Assembly: GCA_031119395.1 (NCBI GenBank)
Contig: JAVHYA010000024.1
Coordinates: 1-62,295 of the forward strand
Length of the DNA: 62,295 nt
Reading direction: 5' to 3'
From: Pseudomonadota bacterium
GTDB taxonomy: Bacteria; Pseudomonadota; Gammaproteobacteria; Burkholderiales; Burkholderiaceae_C
Made by a program: the position numbers and the translations under genes. The notes below the pieces were generated by a model. That model was given only the letters and a program-made list of their open reading frames with translations. It ran no database searches and had not been told where the DNA came from. Below are positions 55,828 to 62,295 of this stretch, in pieces; position 1 is the first letter of the stretch; every line of letters begins with the position of its first letter.

Positions 55828-56751
55828 ATGACAACGAAGACAACACCCGCCCGCGCCGGCCTCGGTGCCGGCACCGCGTTCCTGCTGACCGTGCCGCCGC
55901 TGCTGTGGGCCAGCAATGCGGTGATCGGTCGCATGCTGCGCGAACTGGTGTCGCCGCTCACGCTCAACGCGGTGCGCTGGGCGCTGGCCCTGCTGCTCCT
56001 GCTGCCACTGGCCGCGGCGGTGCTGCGCCCCGGCAGCCCGCTGTGGCCGCACTGGCGCCGCTACGCGCTGCTGGGGCTGCTGGGCGTGGGCTGCTACAAC
56101 GCCCTGCAGTACCTGGCGCTGCAGACCTCGACGCCGATCAACGTGACGCTGGTCGGCTCCAGCATGCCGCTGTGGATGATGGCCACCGGCGCCCTCTTCT
56201 TCGGCCACCGCATCACCCGGCACGAACTGGCCGGCGCCGTGCTGTCGATGGCCGGCGTGGCGCTCGTCCTGAGCCGCGGCGACTGGCAGCAATTGCTCGC
56301 GCTGCGCCTGGTGCGGGGCGACCTCTACATGCTGCTGGCGACCGTCGCCTGGTCGGTGTACAGCTGGCTGCTCACGCGCACCCACGAGCCGGCCGGCGTG
56401 CGGGCCGACTGGGCGGCCTTCCTGATGGCGCAGGTCGTCTTCGGCGTGCTCTGGTCGGCGCTGTTCTCGGCCGGCGAATGGGCCGTGGGCGACGGCTTCC
56501 TCGTGCTCGACTGGCGCGTGGCCGCCGCCCTGGCCTTCATCGCCATCGGGCCGGCGGTGCTCGCCTTCCGCTGCTGGGCGGCGGGCGTGCAGCGCGCGGG
56601 TCCCAACGCGGCGGGATTCTTCGTCAACCTCACGCCGCTGTTCGCGGCGATGCTCTCGGCGCTGTTCCTGGGCGAGATGCCGCACGGCTACCACGCGCTG
56701 GCCTTCGCGCTGATCGTGGCCGGGATCGTGCTGTCGTCCCGCCCGACGTGA
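55828..56751 (+). CDS. EamA/DMT-superfamily transporter 1
   Basis: A 307-residue inner-membrane protein with ten hydrophobic helices in two EamA halves: LWASNAVIGRMLRELVSPLTLNAVRW and the second half from DLYMLLATVAWSVYSWLL. Members export amino acids and other metabolites; the substrate is unknown. It converges on the SDR gene. Confidence 0.88.
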   Translation: MTTKTTPARAGLGAGTAFLLTVPPLLWASNAVIGRMLRELVSPLTLNAVRWALALLLLLPLAAAVLRPGSPLWPHWRRYALLGLLGVGCYNALQYLALQTSTPINVTLVGSSMPLWMMATGALFFGHRITRHELAGAVLSMAGVALVLSRGDWQQLLALRLVRGDLYMLLATVAWSVYSWLLTRTHEPAGVRADWAAFLMAQVVFGVLWSALFSAGEWAVGDGFLVLDWRVAAALAFIAIGPAVLAFRCWAAGVQRAGPNAAGFFVNLTPLFAAMLSALFLGEMPHGYHALAFALIVAGIVLSSRPT

Positions 56752-56787
56752 TCCGCGACGGCGGGCCGCCGCCGCGGCGGCGCCCGC

Positions 56788-57591
56788 TCAGTACGTGCCG
56801 GGGTAGGCGCCGCCGTCCGCCAGCACGTTCTGGCCGGTGAGATAGCCGGCCTGCCGGCTGCACAGGAAGGCGCAGATGGCGCCGAACTCCTCGGGCGTGC
56901 CGAAGCGGCGCGCGGGAATGGTCTTCTTGCGCGACTCCTGGATGGCCTCGATGGTCTGGCCGGTCTTCTGGGCCGCGCCGGCCGCGGTGTTGCGCAGGCG
57001 GTCGGTGTCGAACGCGCCGGGCAGCAGGTTGTTGATCGTCACGCCCTGCGCGGCCAGGCCGCTGCGCGCCACGCCGGCCACGAAGCCGGTGAGCCCGCTG
57101 CGCGCGCCGTTGGACAGGCCCAGGATGTCGATCGGCGCCTTCACGGCGCTGGAGGTGATGTTCACGATGCGGCCGAAGCCGCGGGCCGCCATCCCGTCGA
57201 CCGTGGCCTTGATCAGCTCGATGGGCGTGAGCATGTTGGCATCCACGGCCTTGATCCACGCCTCGCGGTCCCAGCTGCGGAAGTCGCCCGGCGGCGGTCC
57301 GCCGGCGTTGGTGACGACGATGTCGTAGTCGGCCTGCACCGCGAACACGGCGGCGCGCCCTTCGGGCGTCGTGATGTCGGCCGCCACGTGCTTGACGAAT
57401 GGGCCGGCAGCCCCCATCCCACCTGCACGAGCAGCTATCAATTTAGTAGCAGCCGCCTCCAGCGCCTCGGCGCCGCGCGCCACGATCACGACGTTCACGC
57501 CTTCCTGCACCAGCGCCAGCGCGCAGCCGTAGCCGAGGCCCTTGCTCGCGCCGCACACCAGCGCCGTCTTGCCTGCGATGCCCAGATCCAT
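56788..57591 (-). CDS. SDR-family oxidoreductase carrying an in-frame repeat segment
   Basis: A 267-residue short-chain dehydrogenase fold. The cofactor motif GASKGLGYG (residues 14-22), VAADI, NAGGPPPG and the C-terminal LTGQNVLADGGAYPGTY are typical. Residues ~47-65 (ATKLIAARAGGMGAAGPF) are encoded by copy H of the dispersed repeat; they fall in the variable loop after strand 2, which tolerates insertions. The usual YxxxK reads SNGARSG, so the catalytic Tyr and Lys are absent, as in a known divergent SDR subgroup; the Ser is present in ITSSAVKAP. Oxidoreductase activity is therefore uncertain. Confidence 0.82.
   Translation of the reverse strand: MDLGIAGKTALVCGASKGLGYGCALALVQEGVNVVIVARGAEALEAAATKLIAARAGGMGAAGPFVKHVAADITTPEGRAAVFAVQADYDIVVTNAGGPPPGDFRSWDREAWIKAVDANMLTPIELIKATVDGMAARGFGRIVNITSSAVKAPIDILGLSNGARSGLTGFVAGVARSGLAAQGVTINNLLPGAFDTDRLRNTAAGAAQKTGQTIEAIQESRKKTIPARRFGTPEEFGAICAFLCSRQAGYLTGQNVLADGGAYPGTY
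57398..57452 (-). repeat. Dispersed repeat, copy H, inside the SDR gene
   Basis: On the minus strand CTGCTACTAAATTGATAGC, TGCTCGTGCAGGTGGG and GGGCTGCCGGCCC follow the family order. It is 55 bases long and read without a stop. Confidence 0.75.
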
Positions 57592-57705
57592 GTGTTTTCT
57601 CCTTGTCGTGAATGTCGGATGTGATGCGAATTCGCGCCTGCCGTGCCGCCGCTACGGCGAGTCGTTCAGGGCACCCGTGGAACCGGCTTTGCCGGGCCAC
57701 TGGGT

Positions 57706-57756
57706 GCGCCCCCCTCGCGAAGCAGAGGGGGGAGCGGCGAAGCCGCTTGGGGGGTG
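57706..57756. repeat. C/G-run interspersed repeat, copy 2
   Basis: CGCCCCCCTCGCGAAGCAG, GAGGGGGGAGCGGCGAAGCC and GCTTGGGGGG: the same C-run, GCGGC-type stem and G-run order as copy 1. It is between two minus-strand genes, immediately after the DMT transporter 2 stop. Confidence 0.55.
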
Positions 57757-57758
57757 AT

Positions 57759-58682
57759 TCATTTTCCCGCGCGGGTGAAGACGAAGATGCCGGCGATCAC
57801 CAGCGCCGTGCCGGCCGCGATCCAGGCGGTGAAGGGCTCGCCCAGGATCACGACGCCCATGAGGATGGTCGACATCGGGCCGATCATGCCGGTCTGCGCG
57901 GCCACGGCGGCGCCGATGCGCTCGATGGCCATCATCACCGCGAGCACCGGCACGGCGGTGCACAGCGTGGCGTTGAGGACCGACAGCCAGATCACCTGCG
58001 GCGCCAGCTCGAACACCGCGCCCACCGGCCGCAGCACCAGGTACTGGCCGATGCACAGCAGGCAGGCCACGCTGGTCGCCAGGCCCACCAGCCGCAGCGA
58101 GCCCAGGCGCTTGACGAACTCGCCGCTCCACACGAGGTAGATGGCATAGCTCACGGCACTCAGGAAGACCAGCAGCGTGCCCCAGGCCGCCGCGCGGCTC
58201 TGGCCGATCTGCAGCTCATGGCCGAAGACCAGCATCACGCCCGCATAGCTGATCGCCATGCCCAGCAGTTGCCCGCCGCGGATGCGCCGCCCGTACACCA
58301 GCCAGCCGAAGAGCAGGACCAGCGTGGGGTTGAGGTACAGGATCAGCCGCTCGAGGCTGGCCGTGATGTAGGCCAGGCCGGCGAAGTCGAGGAAGCTCGC
58401 CAGGTAGTAACCGGTGACGCCCAGCCCCAGCACGCCCAGCCAGTCGCGCCGGGTCAGCGGCGGCTTGCCGCGGCCCGACCACCAGGCCATGACGGCGAAC
58501 AGCGGCAGCGCGAAGAGCATGCGCAGCATGATCAGCGTCACCGCATCCACGCCGTAGCGGTAGGCCAGCTTGACGATGATGGCCTTGCCGCTGAAGGCGA
58601 TGGCGCCGAAGGAGGCCAGCGCCAGGCCGGGTGCTATGGATTTCGTAGCTGCTTGCGCAGGCAGGGCGGGCGTTGCGGGCAC
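57759..58682 (-). CDS. EamA/DMT-superfamily transporter 2
   Basis: A 307-residue protein with ten hydrophobic helices in two EamA repeats (GAIAFSGKAIIVKLAYRYGVDAVTLIMLRM, and the later SVLNATLCTAVPVLAVMMAIERIGAAVAAQTG). The only in-frame start before the first helix is a GTG at 58682. It and the next 16 codons (PATPALPAQAATKSIAP) lie within repeat copy I, so the N-terminus was donated by the element. The substrate is unknown. Confidence 0.87.
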   Translation of the reverse strand: MPATPALPAQAATKSIAPGLALASFGAIAFSGKAIIVKLAYRYGVDAVTLIMLRMLFALPLFAVMAWWSGRGKPPLTRRDWLGVLGLGVTGYYLASFLDFAGLAYITASLERLILYLNPTLVLLFGWLVYGRRIRGGQLLGMAISYAGVMLVFGHELQIGQSRAAAWGTLLVFLSAVSYAIYLVWSGEFVKRLGSLRLVGLATSVACLLCIGQYLVLRPVGAVFELAPQVIWLSVLNATLCTAVPVLAVMMAIERIGAAVAAQTGMIGPMSTILMGVVILGEPFTAWIAAGTALVIAGIFVFTRAGK

Positions 58683-58697
58683 TTTTTATTCTGAAAG
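58631..58697 (+). repeat. Dispersed ~65-bp repeat, copy I
   Basis: Plus-strand reading GTGCTATGGATTTCGTAGC, TGCTTGCGCAGGCAGGGCGG, GCGTTGCGGGC, CTTTTTATTCTGAAAG. It covers the start of DMT transporter 2. Confidence 0.8.
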
Positions 58698-58790
58698 TCA
58701 GCCCCGGATGTTCGCACGCATGGCGCACGCGCGCCGACGCATCCGGCGATGCCCCCGCACGCCGGTGGCGCGGGCCGGCCCCGCCGTGGA

Positions 58791-60419
58791 TCAGTAACCG
58801 GCCGCCAGCCCGTCGCGCCGCGGGTCGCTGGCGATGACGTAGCCTTCCTCGGAGGGCTTGCCGTTCTCCTCGCCCACGCGCCAGATGAACTGGCCGGCAC
58901 CGAAGTCCTGGTAGGAGTCGTTGATGACCTCGACCTCGTGGCCCAGGTCCTTCAGGCCCTGCACCGTGGCCGGGTTCATCGCCCCCTCGACGTTGATCGC
59001 GCGCCCGGCGTTGAAGCGCCAGCGCGGCGCGTCGCAGGCCGCCTGCGGGTTCTGGCCGTAGTCGAGCATGCGCACCAGGGTCTGCAGGTGGCCCTGCGGC
59101 TGCATGTTGCCGCCCATCACGCCGAAGCTCATGATCGGCTGGCCCTTCTTGGTGAGGAAACCCGGGATGATGGTGTGGAAGGGCCGCTTGCCCGGCGCCA
59201 CCTGGTTGGGGCTGCCGTCCTTGAGGCTGAAGCCGTGGCCGCGATTCTGCAGGCTGATGCCGAAGGTGGGCTCCACGCACCCCGAGCCGAAGCCCATGTA
59301 GTTGCTCTGGATGAAGCTGACCATCATGCCGTTCTCGTCGGCCGCCGTGAGGTAGATGGTGCCGCCCTTGACCGGGTTGCCGGCCTGGAAGTCCTGTGCA
59401 CGCTTCGGGTCGATGAGCTTCGCGCGCGAGGCGAGGTAGGCATCGTCCAGCATCTGTTCGGTCGTCACCTCCATCGCGCCGCGCTCGGCCACGTAGCGGT
59501 ACACGTCGGCGAAGGCCAGCTTCATGGCCTCGATCTGCAGGTGCTGCGACTGCACCGAGTCGACCGGCAGCGCGGCGATGTCGAAGTGCGAGAGGATGCC
59601 CAGCGCGATCAACGCCGCGATGCCCTGGCCGTTGGGGGGGATCTCGTGCAGCGTGTAGCCGCGGTACTCGCGCTCCACCGGCGTGACCCATTCGGGCTTC
59701 CAGGCCGCGAGGTCGCTGGCCTTGAGGCTGCCGCCGTTCGCGGTGGAGAACTTCTCGAGCGCCGCGGCGATCTCGCCGCGGTAGAAGGACTCGCCCTTGC
59801 TGCCCGCGATGGACTTCAGCGCTCGCGCCGCAGCGGGGAACTTGAACAGCTCGCCCACCTTCGGCGAGCGGCCCCAGGGCAGGAAGGCGTCGGCGAAGCC
59901 GGGCAGGTCCTTCAGGATCGGCGTGGCCGCGTCCCACTTCTGCTGCACCACCGGCGGCACGAGGTAGCCACGCTCGGCGATCTCGATGGCCGGCGCCATG
60001 AGGTCGGCGAAGGGCAGCTTGCCGAAGCGTTCGGACAGCGCGGCCCACGCGCCCACCGCGCCGGGCACGGTGACCGAGTCGATGCCGCGCATCGGCGGCG
60101 TGGCGGCGTCGGCGCCGTACTTCTTTCGGAAGTACTCCGGCGACCAGCCCGCCGGCGCGCTGCCCGAGCTGTTGAGGCCGTGCAGCTGCTGGCCGTCCCA
60201 CAGGATGCAGAAGGCATCGGAGCCCAGGCCGTTGCTCACCGGCTCGACCAGCGTCATCGCGGCCGCGGCGGCGATGGCGGCATCCACCGCGTTGCCGCCC
60301 TGCTGCAGCATGCGCAGGCCGGCCTGCGCCGCGAGCGGGTGCGAGGTCGAGACCACGTTGCGGGCGAACACCGGGATGCGGGTCGAGAGGTAGGGGTTGG
60401 CGTAGTCGAAGTGCTTCAT
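58791..60419 (-). CDS. Gamma-glutamyltransferase-family Ntn hydrolase (HpxW/YwrD-like)
   Basis: A 542-residue enzyme of the self-cleaving GGT family. The N-terminal half holds VSTSHPLAAQAGLRMLQQGGNAVDAAIAAA. Self-processing would occur before Thr in VKGGTIYLTAADENGMMVS (near residue 352), aligning with the GGT nucleophile, although the TTHxS motif reads TIYLT. No signal peptide is present (MKHFDYANPYLS), so it is probably cytoplasmic. The TIYLTAAD signature and missing signal fit the oxamate-amidohydrolase (HpxW) or YwrD branch more than glutathione hydrolases. A Bug receptor and TctA gene lie upstream on the same strand. Confidence 0.85.
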   Translation of the reverse strand: MKHFDYANPYLSTRIPVFARNVVSTSHPLAAQAGLRMLQQGGNAVDAAIAAAAAMTLVEPVSNGLGSDAFCILWDGQQLHGLNSSGSAPAGWSPEYFRKKYGADAATPPMRGIDSVTVPGAVGAWAALSERFGKLPFADLMAPAIEIAERGYLVPPVVQQKWDAATPILKDLPGFADAFLPWGRSPKVGELFKFPAAARALKSIAGSKGESFYRGEIAAALEKFSTANGGSLKASDLAAWKPEWVTPVEREYRGYTLHEIPPNGQGIAALIALGILSHFDIAALPVDSVQSQHLQIEAMKLAFADVYRYVAERGAMEVTTEQMLDDAYLASRAKLIDPKRAQDFQAGNPVKGGTIYLTAADENGMMVSFIQSNYMGFGSGCVEPTFGISLQNRGHGFSLKDGSPNQVAPGKRPFHTIIPGFLTKKGQPIMSFGVMGGNMQPQGHLQTLVRMLDYGQNPQAACDAPRWRFNAGRAINVEGAMNPATVQGLKDLGHEVEVINDSYQDFGAGQFIWRVGEENGKPSEEGYVIASDPRRDGLAAGY

Positions 60420-60462
60420 GGCAACGGGGCGGGAACGGGATGAGGGCGAACGCGGATGGCGA

Positions 60463-61428
60463 TCAGTCGCCGGTGATCTTGCGCTCGACGATGATCTTCT
60501 TCCATTTGGCGGCGTCCTGCGCCACCAGCTGGGCAAACTGCGCCGGCGTGCCGGTGGCGGGCTCGATGCCGAGCTTGGCCAGCTTCTCGCGCAGCTCCGG
60601 ATCGCTCATCGCCTGGTTGGCGGCGGCGTTGACGCGCGCCACCAGCTCCGGCGGCAGGCCCTTGGGCCCGTACAGGCCGAACCAGGTCGTCGATTCGAAG
60701 CCCGGCAGCGTGTCGGCCACCGGCGGCAGGTCGGGCGCCAGCGGGCTGCGCCTGGCCGAGGTGACGGCCAGCGCGCGCAGCCGTCCGTCGCGCACGAAGG
60801 GCAGGCCCGTGGGCAGCGAGTCGAACAGCACATCGACCTTGCCGCTCATGAGGTCGGGCATGGCCAGCGCCGTGCCCTTGTAGGGGATGTGCGTGACGAA
60901 CACGCCGGCCATCGCCTTGAAGAGCTCGGCCGTCAGCTGCACGATGGTGCCGTTGCCGCTGGACGCGTAGTTGAGCTTGCCGGGGTTCTTCTTCGCGTAC
61001 TCGATCCACTCGCGCACGGTCTTCGCCGGCGAGTCGACGGGCACCAGCATGATGCTGGGCGCGTCACCCACGTGGCCGATGGGGGTGAAGTCGCGCACCG
61101 TGTCGTAGGGCAGCCGGAGGTTGATCGACGGGCCGATGGCATGTGTGCTGGTGGTGGCCAGCAACAGCGTGTAGCCGTCGGGCGCGGCCTTGGCGGCGAG
61201 GTCGGAGCCGATGGCGCCGCCGGCGCCGGGCTTGTTGTCGACCACCAAGGTGGTGCCGAGCTTCTCGCCCATCTTCTGCGACAGCGTGCGCGCGAACAGG
61301 TCGGTGGCGCCGCCCGCCGGGAAGGGCACGACCAGGCGGATCGGCCGCGCGGGCCAGGCCTGGGCATGGGCGCCGGCGGCAGTGAGGGCGCCGGCCGCGG
61401 CGGCCAGCATCAGGTGTCTGCGTTGCAT
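60463..61428 (-). CDS. Bug-family tripartite tricarboxylate receptor (TctC-like)
   Basis: A 321-residue periplasmic receptor. The signal (LMLAAAAGALTAAGAHAQ) precedes AWPARPIRLVVPFPAGGATDLFAR; LVVDNKPGAGGAIGSDLAAKAAPDG and NYASSGNGTIVQLTAELF are typical. ATG at 61428 chosen for the signal. It follows the TctA gene after 211 bases and precedes the GGT-family gene by 43, suggesting uptake of the enzyme's substrate. The 39-bp motif lies about 100 bases upstream. Confidence 0.93.
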   Translation of the reverse strand: MQRRHLMLAAAAGALTAAGAHAQAWPARPIRLVVPFPAGGATDLFARTLSQKMGEKLGTTLVVDNKPGAGGAIGSDLAAKAAPDGYTLLLATTSTHAIGPSINLRLPYDTVRDFTPIGHVGDAPSIMLVPVDSPAKTVREWIEYAKKNPGKLNYASSGNGTIVQLTAELFKAMAGVFVTHIPYKGTALAMPDLMSGKVDVLFDSLPTGLPFVRDGRLRALAVTSARRSPLAPDLPPVADTLPGFESTTWFGLYGPKGLPPELVARVNAAANQAMSDPELREKLAKLGIEPATGTPAQFAQLVAQDAAKWKKIIVERKITGD

Positions 61429-61524
61429 GGGAAGGTGTGGCAAGGGATTGAGGGCGCCAGGGTGGCAGGACCACCCTGCACGCCCCATGCCGGCGCCGAT
61501 TGGAGCGCGAACACGACCTGGAAG

Positions 61525-61563
61525 GAAATGGATTTATCTGATGAATCCATGATTCTGCTGCAT
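61525..61563. promoter_or_regulatory. 39-bp shared motif, copy 2 (candidate LysR operator)
   Basis: It begins GAAATGGATTTATCT, contains ATGATTC and ends GCTGCAT. It matches 31 of 39 bases with 53221-53259, lies 97 bases upstream of the Bug receptor gene, and follows the TctA terminator. A 13-codon frame (MDLSDESMILLHQ) on the plus strand is probably incidental. Confidence 0.65.
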
Positions 61564-61584
61564 CAATGAAAGGGAGGTCCCCCC

Positions 61585-61612
61585 AAATAAAAACGGCACC
61601 CGAAGGTGCCGT
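61585..61612 (-). terminator. Terminator of the TctA gene
   Basis: On the minus strand ACGGCACC/GGTGCCGT with a TTCG tetraloop is followed by TTTTATTT, 28 bases past the TctA stop. Confidence 0.92.
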
Positions 61613-61639
61613 TGCGCTGAAGTGGCCCGGAGGCCGCGC

Positions 61640-62295
61640 TCATTCCTCGACGAAGGCCTCTTCGCGTTTGGACTTCACCGACGGCAGCAGCACGATCACG
61701 ATCAGCAGGGCCGCCGCGACCAGCAGGCCGGCCGAGATCGGCCGCGTGACCAGCACCGACCAGTCGCCGCGCGAGAGCAGCAGCGCCCGGCGCAGGTTTT
61801 CTTCCATCATCGGCCCCAGGATGAAGCCCAGCAGCAGCGGCGCGGGTTCGCAGCCCAGCTTGATGAAGGCATAGCCGATCACGCCGAAGATGCCCACCAT
61901 CCAGATGTCGAAGGTGTTGTTGTTGGTCGAGTACACGCCGATCGCGCAGAACAGCACGATGGACGGGAACAGCCACTTGTAGGGGATGGTCAGCAGCTTG
62001 ATCCACATGCCGATGAGCGGCAGGTTCAGCACGATCAGCATCAGGTTGCCGATCCACATCGAGGCGATCAGGCCCCAGAACAGCTCGGGGTTGCTGGTCA
62101 TCACCTGCGGGCCGGGCTGGATGTTGTGGATGGTCATCGCGCCGACCATCAGCGCCATCACCGGGTTGGGCGGGATGCCCAGCGTCAGCAGCGGGATGAA
62201 GGAGGTCTGCGCGCCGGCGTTGTTGGCCGACTCGGGACCGGCCACGCCGCGGATGTTGCCCTTGCCGAACGGGATCTCGCCCGGCTTGAGCTTGA
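61640..62295 (-). CDS. Tripartite tricarboxylate transporter permease TctA (partial, 3' part)
   Basis: The last 218 residues of a TctA large permease; the frame is open to the window edge, so the 5' part lies outside. Visible are KPGEIPFGKGNIRGVAGPESANNAGAQTSFIPLLTLGIPPNPVMALMVGAM, the hallmark TctA signature, and several hydrophobic helices, ending in a charged tail. It precedes a Bug receptor gene, its likely partner, but its own strong terminator and the 39-bp motif separate the two transcripts. Confidence 0.93.
   Translation of the reverse strand, partial: KLKPGEIPFGKGNIRGVAGPESANNAGAQTSFIPLLTLGIPPNPVMALMVGAMTIHNIQPGPQVMTSNPELFWGLIASMWIGNLMLIVLNLPLIGMWIKLLTIPYKWLFPSIVLFCAIGVYSTNNNTFDIWMVGIFGVIGYAFIKLGCEPAPLLLGFILGPMMEENLRRALLLSRGDWSVLVTRPISAGLLVAAALLIVIVLLPSVKSKREEAFVEE

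Noticed and set aside
61528-61569. A 13-codon leader peptide (MDLSDESMILLHQ) on the plus strand
   Set aside because: No plus-strand gene follows; the sequence conservation is better explained by a DNA-binding site.

Overview
The window is high-GC DNA from a betaproteobacterium. The gene content (branched-chain amino acid ABC genes, Bug/TctC receptors, long-form QueF, the ftsK-lolA-rarA block, RpmB-RpmG) and a short interspersed repeat both look like Comamonadaceae (Variovorax/Acidovorax relatives). The family assignment is inference; no rRNA or species marker is present. The DNA is chromosomal and gene-dense. No insertion sequence, prophage, plasmid origin or CRISPR array was seen, and no gene-free stretch reaches 300 bases.

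Layout. 1-8.4 kb: the end of an unknown gene, a nucleoside permease/ClcB chloride channel pair, topoisomerase IB, a stand-alone response regulator beside a degenerate histidine-kinase-like protein, queF with an alpha/beta hydrolase, and a prolyl-hydroxylase-like oxygenase with yaaA. 8.5-19 kb: valS, galU, a secreted SGNH protein, a TusA-like protein, a Nudix hydrolase, cysM, tRNA-Leu(CAA) with tRNA-derived debris, an epimerase-like protein, a ferredoxin-reductase and a Bug receptor. 19-22.7 kb: livH-M-G-F transport genes without a binding protein. 22.9-30.1 kb: rarA, lolA, ftsK, a Crp-type regulator, trxB, rpmB and rpmG. 30.3-41 kb: fatty-acid desaturase, an RsmB-like methyltransferase, purN, a two-subunit acyl-CoA dehydrogenase, a lipase-like hydrolase, an enoyl-CoA hydratase homologue, an HNH nuclease and ribF. 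41-44.5 kb: ileS and lspA.

44.6-52 kb is the most coherent accessory system. A LacI-type regulator with a perfect 16-bp palindrome upstream is followed by a binding protein, two permeases, an ATPase, a GpdQ-like phosphodiesterase (overlapping start codon) and a Na/phosphate cotransporter-family protein. I read it as uptake and hydrolysis of a phosphodiester, coupled to phosphate handling. 52-62.3 kb: an SBF-type transporter divergent from a LysR regulator, a receiver-only response regulator, quinone oxidoreductase, two DMT exporters, an SDR, a gamma-glutamyltransferase-family enzyme, a Bug receptor and the end of a TctA permease. A 39-bp motif (31 of 39 identical) is shared by the LysR/SBF intergenic region and the region upstream of the Bug gene.

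Beneath the genes lies a dispersed ~65-bp repeat in about ten copies, both orientations. Some copies supply start codons and N-termini, one doubles as a terminator, and one is read in frame inside the SDR gene.
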